Source: Elysia chlorotica (Eukaryota; Mollusca; Gastropoda; Plakobranchidae). Taken from it: 64,000 nucleotides of DNA. Made by a program: the position numbers and the translations under genes. The stretch lies in assembly GCA_003991915.1 (NCBI GenBank), contig RQTK01000082.1, positions 487,609 to 551,608 on the forward strand, written 5' to 3'. The notes below the pieces were generated by a model. The model was not told the DNA's origin and did not search any database. It saw only the letters and a list, made by a program, of their open reading frames with translations. Shown one piece after another: positions 25,030 to 37,700 of this stretch; position 1 is the stretch's first letter, and each line of letters starts with the position of its first letter.

Positions 25030-25740
25030 ATCTTATGTATTCTGGGACGGTTGAGATGTAAAGCTTTGACCGCACCGTGGGAGAAAGGAGCAGCAATAAT
25101 TTATTTCTTACCTTCCATGGAAACATTCGATACTACACGATACCTGCCACTTCTGCCTCTAGTTGTCCGTTTTTCGCTCGGACGCGTCGTATTGTCAATT
25201 CGTTTTCAACACGAACTGTACAGTCGGGCATTGTTATGTTTAGCTTTTGTTTATACTCAATGAGTGCGACTGTCGTTCCTTTCCGTGCCATATTCTTACC
25301 TGATCTATACTTCATGCGCCAACAGCTTTGTCAAGATGCAATGGCGTAATCGAATTCAGCGTGCACAAAAGAGTCGAGCGTATTGCAAGACGGTGCGTCC
25401 GCGATAGCTCTTTCTTGCTTCAGGTCCCAAGAGAGTTCTTTTCGCCGCTCGGTTTGGCCCGGGTTCAACTTTGAAATGTCCCCACACAATAGAGACAAGC
25501 TGAGGTGGGTTATGGGGTTTCTGTCCGCATGGGGGCCTCTGCCTCGTCTGGTCAACTGTTGGCTTCACTCCATTACACATCAATCCAAAGACTCCATTGT
25601 CCGGCGCTGAAAGGGAAAGCGTCTGGTCACAACATGGTCAAGAGAGCTTTGCCCATTATGGGGCTGAAAACGAGCAGACACAAAAGGTGCGAACGCCAGC
25701 GACAACGAAGGGCCGTGCTCTCTAGGGGGTAAGTTTAGAT
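25030..25740. promoter_or_regulatory. GC-richer low-repeat block, possible regulatory element
   Basis: About 700 bp without simple repeats and with more CpG than its surroundings. Short open frames exist on both strands with no recognisable domain. AT-rich homeodomain-type cores such as AATAATTTATTTC (about 25096) sit in it. This could be a conserved non-coding element of the Hox region or an unannotated exon or promoter; only composition supports it. Confidence 0.25.
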
Positions 25741-26869
25741 CTAGCTATGTTGTGGAGAGCCGAGTCATGTACAACCGCAGACTTCAGTAGCTGGGTCTGC
25801 AGTGGAAGAGGTAGAGGGAAAAATAATGTGTGGGGGGGGGGGGGGGGGGAGAGAAAAGGGTAGACGTAGAAACAAGAGGATAGGGTAGGAACGTGAAGAG
25901 TTGTAAAAGGGCGAAAGTAAAGAGGAAAAATTGGGCAATAAAAATGTCAGCGTTTGGTTGATACTGACGAAGATTGGAGTTAAGATAAATATGTGCAGTA
26001 GCACTACATCTATCTATAATAAAACAACGTCGATTTATAAAGTCTCTTTTATAAACACTACTAATAATTTTAGTACATTAATTTCATTTTGTATGCTTAC
26101 ATATTTACATACTATACATGTTCTATCATTGATTCTTCTTCAAGGACGGGAAGAGGAATTTTTATTCGGGAACATGTATTCTAATCAAGAAGCAATTTTG
26201 GGTTTTGTTTTGTTTTTATTATTGGGGGGTTACGAAAAATATGTTTGCATTTCATATAATGAAGGTTTTCGTGATATACAGATGAATTTTAAAAAAAAAT
26301 CATTTTTAAAGTAATGACATTATTTGATTTTGATTCAGCAACTTTATGAATTGAATATTACTCATTATTCATTGCTGCCCATATTGTGTTTCGTGATAAC
26401 AATGATAAATAATATAGACCATAACGACATTAGGGGGCATTCGTGTTGGTCTCTCTTTTCTATTAAATTGCCTATGCTTGTTCGTTCGACATACGTTATT
26501 TTGTCTTGGTGGTCCTTTTAATTTTGTTAAAGTGTGTTTCCCTGATTTTCCTGCACAGAAAAATAATCTCTGGTATAAAAAAAATAATAGCATATTTATT
26601 CACAAATACAAGCAAACAGCTTTTAAAGGAAGAGAAAGCTAGAGTTTAAAAAAATGTTTACTGTAAAGTATGACATACTGAGGAGAAGGTTTTCAAATTC
26701 AATGATTAACTGCAAAAGAAAATCATCACTAGAATGTTGGCTTTGTCTGGGCAATTTGTGGTGTGCCACGTACAATAATCGATATATTTTCTGTGTTTTA
26801 TTTTATTTTATTTTTTTTGTATTGTTTGGTTTTAATTTCTCTCTACATATTTTGAAAGCGCCACATAGT
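25741..26869. other. AT-rich non-coding stretch
   Basis: Includes a G17 run near 25832-25849. No gene recognised. Confidence 0.4.
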
Positions 26870-27290
26870 CAATGGGTCAATGCGCGGACCCCTCAACTCA
26901 GTCTCCCTGTCGTCTGCGAAGGGAACCGCCCACTCATAACTTCTAAACCCCTGGCATCCTCGGCCCGAATCGAGGGGACGAAAATATCCCAATGGACCTC
27001 ACTGGATCAGCAGATTCCCGCCTCCTCCCATTGGAGATTCCCTAATGCCCGACCCCCTAGGAAGTACGCACAAAACCACGACGTCATGGGCGCTCGATCA
27101 AACGGTGTTGAAGCGACTTCTGTCGTCCCAGCAGATTTAGCCTTAACCCGAAATCGCATCAGGAAAAGATTTCGGTTTGAGGTGGTCGAAGCGCTGCAGT
27201 ACGCAGCTTTGATACCCCCTGCCTCCGATTTTACGGACACACTGCGATGGAATCTTAATGGGCGAACAAGATAAAGTCAGTAAAAGAACT
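26870..27290. promoter_or_regulatory. GC-rich island with CCAAT and CRE-like motifs
   Basis: About 420 bp of clearly higher GC and CpG content in an AT-rich neighbourhood. CCAAT or its complement occurs repeatedly (TCAATGGGTCAATG, CCCAATGGACC, CCCATTGGAG), and ACGACGTCATGG resembles a CRE. One frame stays open through the block with a stop near 27273, but the translation matches no family I know. A promoter or enhancer fits as well as a coding exon. Confidence 0.3.
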
Positions 27291-27862
27291 GACAAAGGCT
27301 CGGGAAAGGGAAACGATCATGATGAATCTGCCATATAATCCGCGAGAAAGGTACACATGCGGAGTTTCAATGCCGAAACATATGGGATTAGATCGACTCT
27401 ATGCAAAAATCACTTTACTTGTACGGGTATAATATCAAGCATATGGGGCACTGAATACTCTTCTATTCTTCAAATGAAAAGCATTCGTCATATTTTACTT
27501 TCTTCCTGAACATAAGACACATAGACTTGAATTTTTACAAACTGATTACTTTTGTGCTGGGGAACTTGCAACGACCGTCAACAGTGTCCTACTTTCCAGT
27601 GAATTTAACAAAAATACTGGTTGTATTATAATTTAATCTTAATTTGTTGTATTTTAAAAACGTGGCAAATAATAAGATGTACTTGTTAATTGCTCTATAT
27701 GTCTCATTCGTTTGGTTAGTTCTTTACTTTCTACATTCAGACTGCTAAAATTCGGTTCATAAGGACATATCGCGAATATATTTCTATTTAAATTTTTTCC
27801 TCGGGATTTTATCTTTTTTTTTTAAATTAATGTATAAGTATAATTCGCCTTGTTTTAAACCT
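27291..27862. other. AT-rich non-coding stretch
   Basis: No gene or repeat recognised. Confidence 0.4.
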
Positions 27863-27870
27863 TGGGAGGA

Positions 27871-28027
27871 TGGTTGGTTGGTTGGTTGGGTTGGTTTAAC
27901 GTCCAACAGCAGCACTATATATGCTATATTGTGGACGGGCCCCAAGACGGACGTCTGACAATTTTATGTGCTGCCACACACGAGACAGGGCGGGGATACC
28001 ATGACTCCTGTCTCAGCCGATCGACCA
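27871..28027 (-). mobile_element. 5'-truncated SINE with 8-bp TSD
   Basis: Reverse-oriented. It has the (AACC)n tail, TTTAACGTCCAACAGC and the core up to GTCTCAGCCGATC, but no tRNA head. TGGGAGGA flanks it at 27863-27870 and 28028-28035. Loss of the 5' end with an intact tail and target duplication is the mark of incomplete target-primed reverse transcription. Confidence 0.75.
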
Positions 28028-28262
28028 TGGGAGGAAATGTGTTTAAAGAAGGATTAATTATATGGGGGCATAATGTTTTTGAAAAATATTTAGAATCTCT
28101 TGCTATTTCTCAGAGAAAGGTGGGAAGACGGATAATAATATTGGTGTATAATTGCGTGACTCCAAAATGAACACATTGATTAGAGAGAAAATTTGGGACA
28201 CCAGAGTACGAAATCAAAGAATCAAAGCAAAGGTGGGCTGGTCATGTAGTGAATTCACCCTA

Positions 28263-28461
28263 GATTTCGATTTAGATATGGTGGATTGTTTTTGTTGTGT
28301 TTCGTCTTTGTTTTTTGTTTGGTTGTTGTTTTTGTTGTATGCTTTTTAATTTGTTTTTGGTACTTTTTGTTGTTGTTTTTTGGTGTTTTTATTTTTTTTT
28401 TTTTTTTGGTACTTTTTGTTGTTGTTGTTGTTTGTTTGTTCGTTGTTGTTTTGTTGTTTTG

Positions 28462-28495
<34 letters not shown>

Positions 28496-28580
28496 GNNNN
28501 NNNNNNNNNNNNNNNNNNNNNNNNNTTTTGTTGTTGTTGTTGTTTTGTTTTTGTTTTGTTTTTTTTTGGGGGGGGGGAGG
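28263..28580. repeat. TTG-rich array with 29-base assembly gap
   Basis: Imperfect TTG/TTTTG repeats. Ns occupy 28497-28525 inside the purest TTG stretch, and a G-run follows at about 28568. True length is unknown. Confidence 0.93.
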
Positions 28581-29050
28581 GGGGTTAACATTTAGTCCAT
28601 CTAAACTAGTCCTTACTATTAGGATAGCAGATTAATCTTTGAAAAATCAAATCAACTTAGAGCAGATTTTGAAACACACGTAGAGTAACACTATTAGTAT
28701 AACCGTGTATTTAAATGCAAAACGTGGCAAATACTGCAAACATTGAAAAGAAAATATCAAGAGTAATCCGTATTATTTATTTTATGGTTTAAAATAGTGC
28801 TTACACCCCTCCCCCCCCCCCCTTTAAACTAAACGTAATGCATATCTCGGTTCCTGCTCCCCTTTGTACTGTACATTTGTAAAATAGGAAAGGCGATACA
28901 TTAGTATTTAGTCTGCGCCAAGTTTTGAGAACCTAATAATTTATTGCTAGCCTCATTCAAGCATAATCATTGTAAGATAGAATGATCATTACTTGCGAAA
29001 GACATAATTATTTTCGATGGACATATTATTAAAGTCATTGAGTTTCTCAG
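28581..29050. other. AT-rich non-coding stretch
   Basis: C-run near 28810; otherwise nothing recognised. Confidence 0.4.
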
Positions 29051-29190
29051 CAGTTGCTCATCCAGTGGGCATCACAAAACGGAAGAAGTCTCTAACCTTA
29101 GTGGACATAGAGCATGTGCAACCGGAAACAAGCCATTCTCAGGAAATGTCTAAAATGATCAGCCAATCTGAATTAAGTCGTGTTCCCTAA
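29051..29190 (+). CDS. Candidate terminal exon, unrecognised
   Basis: An acceptor-like GAGTTTCTCAG (ending at 29050) is followed by two bases and then 45 sense codons to TAA at 29188-29190. The translation starts VAHPVGITKRKKSLTLVDIE and is rich in charged and polar residues, unlike the random AT-rich frames nearby. Its entry phase would fit the exit phase of the segment at 16829-17085. There is no family match from memory, so it may be chance or a transposon remnant. Confidence 0.22.
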
Positions 29191-29264
29191 TGTTTCATGT
29201 TAGCAGCTAGGCTAGATCGCGAACGAGTCCCCAGACTAGAGTCTGGATTTTTTTTCTACATTCT

Positions 29265-29345
29265 GTCTCATATAGATAGTGCGGGAATACCCTGACTGTT
29301 GTCTCAACCAGTCATACTATACCGGTACTGACCTTGAGCGAAGAA
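29265..29345 (-). mobile_element. SINE fragment
   Basis: GCGGGAATACCCTGACTGTT and TCTCAACCAGTCATACTATA correspond to the reverse-oriented SINE core. Head and tail are gone. Confidence 0.45.
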
Positions 29346-30960
29346 GTATGTACAATGTACCACAGGTAAACTACACGGCCATTTATGCTTAGTGTAAATA
29401 AATGGGACCATTAATTTTGCGAATACATATACAATATGTACTGTATTTTGGATGCACAATTTAAGACCACGTAGGCAACATCCGACAGTCATTAACAATA
29501 TATTTTGTCGAAGGTACTGTGCTATCAATGTATTACGTGTAAAACATTTTCTCCCATGGATCATTTGGTTAATAGGTGGGATGTTGTACAATCATAAATA
29601 GTAAAAAAAAAAAAAAAAATGAAAACAACTTATTAAAAAAAAAAAAAAATAAACAGGGGTGTGTAGGCATTATCTAAGATCTAGTTCCTAAAATTAATAA
29701 GCCAATATTTATGTAACATTTACAGATGTTTAATGTGTCTATACCTTGCATTAAAGTACAATCGCATCTAAAACACATAGGCTACTCTAATTGTTCCATA
29801 TTACACATTGGCTGCGATGGGCATGTATACAATTGTTAAGGATAATAAGCAGTAGATTTATAGCTTTCCTAGCAATACAAAATTGGAGTTTGCTTTATTT
29901 TCACAAATCATGTCGCGATTGTTTGAATGCCCGCGTCTTATTATTGAAACTTATTTCACAAAAGCGACCGTTCCCTGGTATATTTTTTCAAAGTGACTCC
30001 ATGGCTGACTGTGTGAAGGCTATGAGTTTTCTCTTCGGCTGAAAGTTGAACATGTTTTGAACCCATACTTGGGTATAGATTGTTGTGACACTAAGGGCAA
30101 TTCTTCGTTCATCAATGTTTTCATCTTACGAAGAGTTTCATATAGCTAAAATTTATGTAATTAATCTTTTCTGCTTGTCCCTAGCTATTTTTTTTTTCTG
30201 ACCCCTCCTGCTCACTCCTTGTTTCGTACTTTTAATGTACGATCAACCTAGGACGTTGTTGGTTTTTCCTGTGACGGCCCTATGCTTAGCAAGTCTATAT
30301 CACCCGTGCTATTTTCTTTTATTTTTTTTTAATCACTGAATTCTTGGAATAGCATCATAATTCTATCTTGATTCAGTTAAATATCTCTCAATTACTAATG
30401 CTATATTTTCAGAGTTTGGTGAGCAAAAAATTTCGGAAAGTGTTTATGTTCTAGAGATTGTTGTAATAATTTAATGAATGGACGGTAAAAATGGAAGTTA
30501 AACTTCGTAATTATGAAGGAGGCTCCTTGTTGTTTAGATTTCAAATATTCCTAACTAAAATATTCAACAGATATAACAGAATATTATCATTTTGTTTTGT
30601 TTTTAAATGCTGAGGTGATCTAGGCACGACCGAGTGGAACACAATGTCATGCGAGGCTACTGGGTAAATTCTTCATTGTTGCTTTTAAAAAAAATGTTGT
30701 TTCCCTTTAATATAATTGCCAGAAAATTTCTAGTCTTATGTGATTTCAATACAATGCTTTATGCACTTGTAACAATTATAATGCTAGATTGAAAATGCAT
30801 ACAAAAAATCATTTTACCACACCCTCACATTTTATCATGTATATTTTAAGAATATCGATTTAGATTTCAACCCAGTTGTTATTTTTTCCATTTTTTTTTT
30901 GTATTAATTGATTTTGGCTTTAAATGTGATTCATGGCGTATTTCTGACTTCCAACCTGGC
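29346..30960. other. AT-rich intergenic stretch upstream of HAT1
   Basis: A-runs near 29600-29650 and otherwise unique sequence. The last few hundred bases should contain the HAT1 promoter, but no TATA or initiator can be picked with confidence. Confidence 0.4.
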
Positions 30961-30990
30961 AAGCATTCCACAGGATAAAAATAAATCGAG

Positions 30991-33900
30991 ATGGCGGGTG
31001 AGTGTCAACTTTGGAATAGATTCTAGATCTAGTTTTCTTTTTGTAAAATTGTTTTTTTGTTTTGTTTTGTTTTTGTCTAGCATATCTGAATCTTTTAGAT
31101 TTTGAGAAAGATGGGTTAATTTAATCGTATCCCGGTAAGAAATATTCTTAACGCACTAGACCTAGATCTAGAATCTAGATTAGATCTAGATCTAGATCTA
31201 GATCTAGAAATCTAGTTTGAAACGATCATAGTGTCGAGCAGAGTAGATCTAGATCTAGATCTAGTCTCTGTTTTCTAGAGTCTAGGTTTATAGTCTAGAT
31301 TTAGGATACCTAGGACTAGATCTAGATCTAATCTAATCTACATCTTATGTGTTTCGAATTAATTGCTATGATACTTGTACAAGTAAGTACAAGTATGATC
31401 CATTGTTGTATTCCTACACCTCACTAGCTATCTAATCTAGATCTAGATATATATATCTAGATTCTACTTTTATCTAAACCTAGACCAGATCTAGGCGCCT
31501 AGATATCTACTGCTCTAAGTCTAACACCAGACTTAAATCTAGTGATATAGACCTACACTTCAGGATGGCTCTATGTAAGCTGTCTATGGGGCCTACAGCT
31601 ATTTAAAAGTAAAACTAACGCTAACTAATTGGTACTACAAGACTAACTCTTAAATTAAACGCTGTGTCACTTCTCACCAACCACAGTTGGTGCAAAGTGA
31701 CACGGGTCCTTTCTCACCAACCACAGTTGGTGCAAAGTGACGAGGCCACACTTCACACCAACCACAGTTGGTGCAGACTTCTCACCAACCACAGTTTACC
31801 CAGAAGCCTTTGCTAGGCCTACATACAGTCCACCAAATTATTTTATTGTTTCACTTTCGAGGCCATTTATCTCTACACTACGCTACAGAGTTTAGATTAG
31901 AATAGAAGTCCAGCCTAGGTCTACACTACGCTACAGAGTTTAGAATAGAAGTCCAGTCTAGTCTACAGTCGAGGTCTACCTCACACTATAAAAATGGAGG
32001 CATAAATAACCTTTGACAGATCGGAAACGATTGCTACCATGAATAAAAGGCTGAAGAGAAAAGTTTACCTAGTAAAAAATCAACATGAGCTTTCTTGCAA
32101 GAACATTGGGTGATTTTGAAAATAATTACGGTTTTGTGCAAGATACATAATTTTTTTTTTAACTTTGTTGTATTAGTTGTGAACGTTTTATTGTTGTCGT
32201 TCGTTCTAATTAATTTGCTTTGCATTATAACTGACTTGCAATAAAATGCTTGAGCTCATGACAATTGGATCTTGATTTGTTTTTCTTTCATGTCAAGATT
32301 TCATGTCACCTTACATAGGAATAATTCCCTAAACTAGTAAAGGTTGAACAGTCTGAAAGGAATTCAAGTTAAGGATAACTTGGTAACTTTGTCAAATTCA
32401 ATTTCACTCAAAACAGATTGTGAAAAAAATAGTTATTATATAGATAAGATTACTTATGCTGAGTACATGTTAATTGTTATTGTGTAATTCGTTTCAATGT
32501 TTGTATGATGTGACTATGTTATGTCTAAGATAGCCCCATTAATTTAATAAACATGACCATAAAATTGTCACCCTGTTAATGGCAGTGTTGGAGAATGTTT
32601 CATTTTGCTGCTGAAATAAACTACTGTACAATACAATTATACCAGGTTCTAAACAATAAAACATTTTAAAGAAATGAAAACCAGGACGTTAGCGAAGTAA
32701 GATCTGAGTAGCAATTGATATTTTACTTGAATATTGAGATGGTGATTGAAGTTATGATGGAACTAGGTCTCAATATCCTTAAATAACACAATGCCTGGAG
32801 GCTGTCAGATAGTTTTGGTACAGTTCCTTTACGAGACATATAATTCAAAACTTGACGCCAAAATGGTACTATACAGACATACATTTAAATTGAAATGATG
32901 CCATCCCATCATTTAGTTTGAGTTGGTGCAAAGTGACACGGTCCTACAAAACTCAAGGAGTGCCTAGATCTAGTTATATAAGACCTACACTTCAGGATGG
33001 CACTATCTAAGCTGTCTATAGGGTCTACAGCTATTTAAAAACTAACGCTAACTAACTGGTATCACAAGACTAACTAGCTTAATGTGACCGGATAAGAACA
33101 GCACAAGATCTAGATTCTAGAGACTTACAATACAAGTGCAGTTCACTTCAGTAGGGCTCGCTCAAGACTTTAAACTAACACTAAACCCTCAAGCAATACC
33201 TCAACTATTTGGGCCAACACAATTAATATGGACAATTACAATGCACATATACTCGAAAGTCTTAACTGGCTGGCTTTTTGTCAAACTTCTCAATTGATTA
33301 TTATCGTCTATTACCTTTGCACATGATCATGTACACACCAAAAGTCACGAACGTAAAAGAAATCCCAAATTACGTCAAACCACCACACCATTTTAAAAGA
33401 TCAGCTCAAATTAGAATTTAAATGTTTTTAACTTAAAGCTATGAGAGTCTATAGATCAACTTCTTCAAAATCGAAAACATTTTTTTTTTATTCCAATCTC
33501 TCCAGAGTTATCTGTTGCCAAAAAGAATGATTTAGAAGAGTACAGGTGCTCTGCTAATGATGCCATTAGGTTCAAGTTTGGTAAGTAGTTAAATTATTTA
33601 GATGTATTCGAATCAAGCTAGGTTTAATAGTGATAATTATATCGTTGTACAACAAAGGAAATGAAATCACTAGTTCCTATCATTGCAGATCTTGCTTTTT
33701 TTTTTAGATTTTAGATACATTTTTGTTCTTTTTCTTCAAAGTTGAAGCTCTGAAACCTTTTGTCATATTTCTTTCTCTTAATTCTTTAAACTTGTGCGGT
33801 TGGTAAAAAAAATTATAATTACGGACAACTCAAAAATACCCTTTTTCATTTATAGATCTATCTAAAACCTACGTCAAAATATGGAATGGGCATGAGGGCT

Positions 33901-34695
33901 TAAAGAGTTGAGTTTGTATGCTCCTTACCCACTGTGGTCCTTACTCTGTTTACATGGCAGCCATGTTTGATACCGGAGACTGGTAATTGGATCAATATTG
34001 ACTTGACTCAAGGTGCCCCCAGCAACATAATTTCCTGCACCATAATAGCAGATCAAAAGTAAATGGAAAAAGACAGATCTTTAGTTTCTTAAATATTATT
34101 TATATAAACCATTTTGGCATTTATATCAATCCAATTATCTTGCCTCGATACCTAGTATGAGCGCCTTGTAAACAGAGTCGGGACTGCAGTGGGGAAGGAG
34201 CACCAAGTTGTGGACTTAGCAACAAGCGTTACAATTTGCCTATTTGTGACACACGCTACATATAGTCAAACTTGCCCATGGGGACTACGAAGATCATAGA
34301 CAACAGTTGTCTCCATGAACAAGTGGTAATGTTGGGCAACAAAAGTCAATTAAGTACTTGTTATATTTTTCAATTGGGGCTAGCGGTTTAGATCAGCTTG
34401 ATCTGTAAATAGATCTGAATCTGGATATAAAATTAAATTTACCCAGGGAAAGTTGCAGAGTATTATAACATGCTGTGGTTAATGTTTGCTCTTTATTTTT
34501 CTCCCAGTGCGCACAGAGGATGACATTGAAAATGTGGATGGGGTTTTCCATCCGGAAATGACACACCAGATCTTTGGAGATTCGTAAGTCCAATATCAAT
34601 TCATAAAATTGTTTGTTAATTCTGGTTCAAATTAAATTAATTTTATCTGCACAATTTTGTTGAGCAGTGCTGAGGCTCTTTCTAATCTTTGATCT

Positions 34696-34748
<53 letters not shown>

Positions 34749-37700
34749 TGTGAGAAGGCAACTATTTTATAAGCTGATAGCTTCTTTAAAAGGTGATTTT
34801 TTTAAATTATTTTTTATTTTTGTGGGAAGGCAGCAATTTTATAGCTGATAACTTCTTTAAAAGGTGATTTTTTTTTTTTTTTTGCATTTATTTATACTTA
34901 ATATGAAAGGATTGAGTCATTGACAGCCCATCCTAATCTGCATTTCAAGCTACACAATGTAGGCTGATGACTCTTCTTTTTCATATTATCCTTCTTGTTT
35001 AATCTGTGGAAATTAAATTGGCATCTATCCATCAAATTGGTGCAAACAAAATTATTTGTTTTGTGTTTCTAAAACAGCTAAGTTTTTACGACCAACATTT
35101 TATCTTCTTTTTAAAATTGCAAGTTTAGTGCTATGTTAACTAGAACTTGTGAATGTCTTCAAGATTTATCTATTTTTGTCTCACTTGCTACAGAGAGATG
35201 ATCTTTGGCTACAAGGGTTTGGACATATCCATATACTACACAGCTGCAAATCTGGTGCCATATTTCAACATTTCATTCAAAGCAGCAGTTAATGAGAAAC
35301 AGTTTGATGTTCCAGTAAGTAATTTAAACAAAGAAAGACATTCACAGGGATGCCGAATTTCAGTAAATTTTTGGAATTACACTATTATAAAAAAGATGGC
35401 AGATGAGAGTTCAATAAAGGTTTTTTTCAAGGGGCTTTATGTTAACGATTCAATATGCTACAGTTTTATACGAAAAGTTCAGTTTTAAAAAATGGTCCAG
35501 TCGGCATAACTGCCTTAGTTTTCCATATATTTTTTTTTTAAGGCAAATCTTTGGAAGTCCAACGTTTACAATTGAAGTGTAAATTTATATCTGGCATTGT
35601 TGCAAAAACAGGTTTGGGATATTTTTTGTATTTAATTAAGTAAATGAGATTTATCTTATCTCAAGATTTAATAAGAATTTTACAGACATTCATCGTTTGG
35701 GATATATAACTATTTTCGTAAATAATATATTTTATTTTATTTTTTTTTGTTTTTGTTTCTTAAGTTAAATTCTATACAGTTTGAAACATTGTCGATGTAG
35801 CTCCTTAAGTGGGCTTTCATAATTTAAGTATAATGTGTTCATGTGTTTTCTTTGTTTCTTTGTCTCTTGCCAGGCTGATAATGTTGAGAAACTGCTCCTT
35901 GATGATCTCCCTCCTGGATATGTTACAAGTTTGGACCAGTTTAGACAGGCTCTCCCAGAGGAGGCAACATTCAGACCTTTCGGGGAACTTATAGACTCTT
36001 ACTCAGTGGAAACGCGTACGTGTGTTCTATGCTGCCAAATATTTTATCAAAATTGTAATAAAAAAATATTTTTCAAAAAGAGGATGGTCGTTTAGTCGTA
36101 GATGTCAAATGTCTGTAGAACATTATAAAGTGAAATTTTGACTTTTGATTTGGTTGTCAATTTGTTTTGTTGTTGCTAAATTTTCCCACGAACATTCATA
36201 CAAGTGGTTTCTTGCTTGTACTTTAAGCTAGGTGTAGAAGGCTGGAGGCTTGGATGTAAATTAAGGTTAGTTGAAAGTCCTTGTTTTGTTAACTTAAGAA
36301 AAAAAAAACACAATTAAATTCAAACCTAATGCTCAAGTATTTCCACCATCAATTTGGTTCTTTTCTTTTCAATCACTGTTTTCAATAAGAATTAGTTTTT
36401 TTTCACTCTTTCTTACCTTGTCTATTTTTCAATCTTTCCCACTTTAAACACAGCTCATCCCTCACAACAAAAGAATTAAGATTGGACATATTTTTGTAGT
36501 AGTAGTAGTCGTAGTGGGGCTTCCGTGAACTTGTGGAATTATCCAAAGCTTTTAAGGGGTGTATTTTAACACATACACAAGTGGTTTTCTTGTTGTTTCC
36601 TTTGTCCAGGAAATGGTACCAGGAAAACATTTGAGGTTTATTTCACCAAGATTGAGGAGCCAGGGTTCAGGAAATACCACTCCCGCATGCAGACTTTCAT
36701 CAAGTTCTTCATTGATGCAGCGTCCTATATAGATGTTGATGATGAACGATGGGATTACTATCTGGTGTGAGTACATTCTGTAAACATGCATGATATTAAG
36801 GCAAAGCAATTTTACGTAAATTTACTAACTTTTGTTTTATTTAAAACAGAGTTGGCAGGTCAGTGTTCAGATCAGGAAAAATTTGTCGATGAGTTATCCA
36901 TTGTGACTCTATAATAATACTATGCTTCTTTATGCTTTAAGTTTCAGAGAGAAAAATACTGATCTAGCTGCCATCACTAAAGTTAGTTGTAACCTGTCTT
37001 TTTCTGACATTTGAAATCAATCTGTTTTAAAGTTGTAATGTTCTAATATATTATCTAGCCAAGTTGGTTTGGTTGGATGCAAAACCTAAACGGACAATTC
37101 AGGGACGGAACAAACTGGAGGAATTTGTAAATAAATCATTTTGTAGGACCCTTGGAATTAAGTGTTAAACAAAGTAAAAAATGAGATTTTAAAAAGAGCG
37201 AACCAGAGATGAATGGAAGAAGAGATAAGCTTAAGAAGATAGCTATGGATAAGACGCGCTTTTAGAAAATCGCCAAATGGCATCACAAGGCAGGCGCTAC
37301 AGTGAAACCTCAAGGACAAAAAAGCAGGGATAGGCCATATAAGACTTGTTGAGAAAGATATGGCAGAAACAAGATATGGATGGCCCTCTCTGGTTTGTGG
37401 CCTGTACCCTGAGTTCATATTTATGGCGCTTTACAATATGAAAAAAAATATATATAAATACAGCTAAAGTTTACTATTGCATACAATTTTGCCACTTTTG
37501 TACATCACAGCAATTTATATTTACATTAATAACATTAGTAAGCATTCAGTCCTATGTGTACAAACAAATATGTTGTTTAAACGGCTCTTAAAAGCAGCAA
37601 GAGATTTTGCAGTTGGTTTGAGACAGTAAATGTTTGAACTTTCTTGATATTGGTCAATGCTTTTTCTTTTTTTATTCGACACCCAGGAGTAAATTTGGAT

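Noticed and set aside
26654..27274. 206-residue plus-strand frame
   Set aside because: Half is AT-rich low complexity and half is the GC-rich island; no domain or family resemblance, so it is kept only as a candidate regulatory block.
31671..31800. Repeats with regular spacing resembling a CRISPR array
   Set aside because: Only four units, variable spacing, eukaryotic context and no cas genes; it is a minisatellite.
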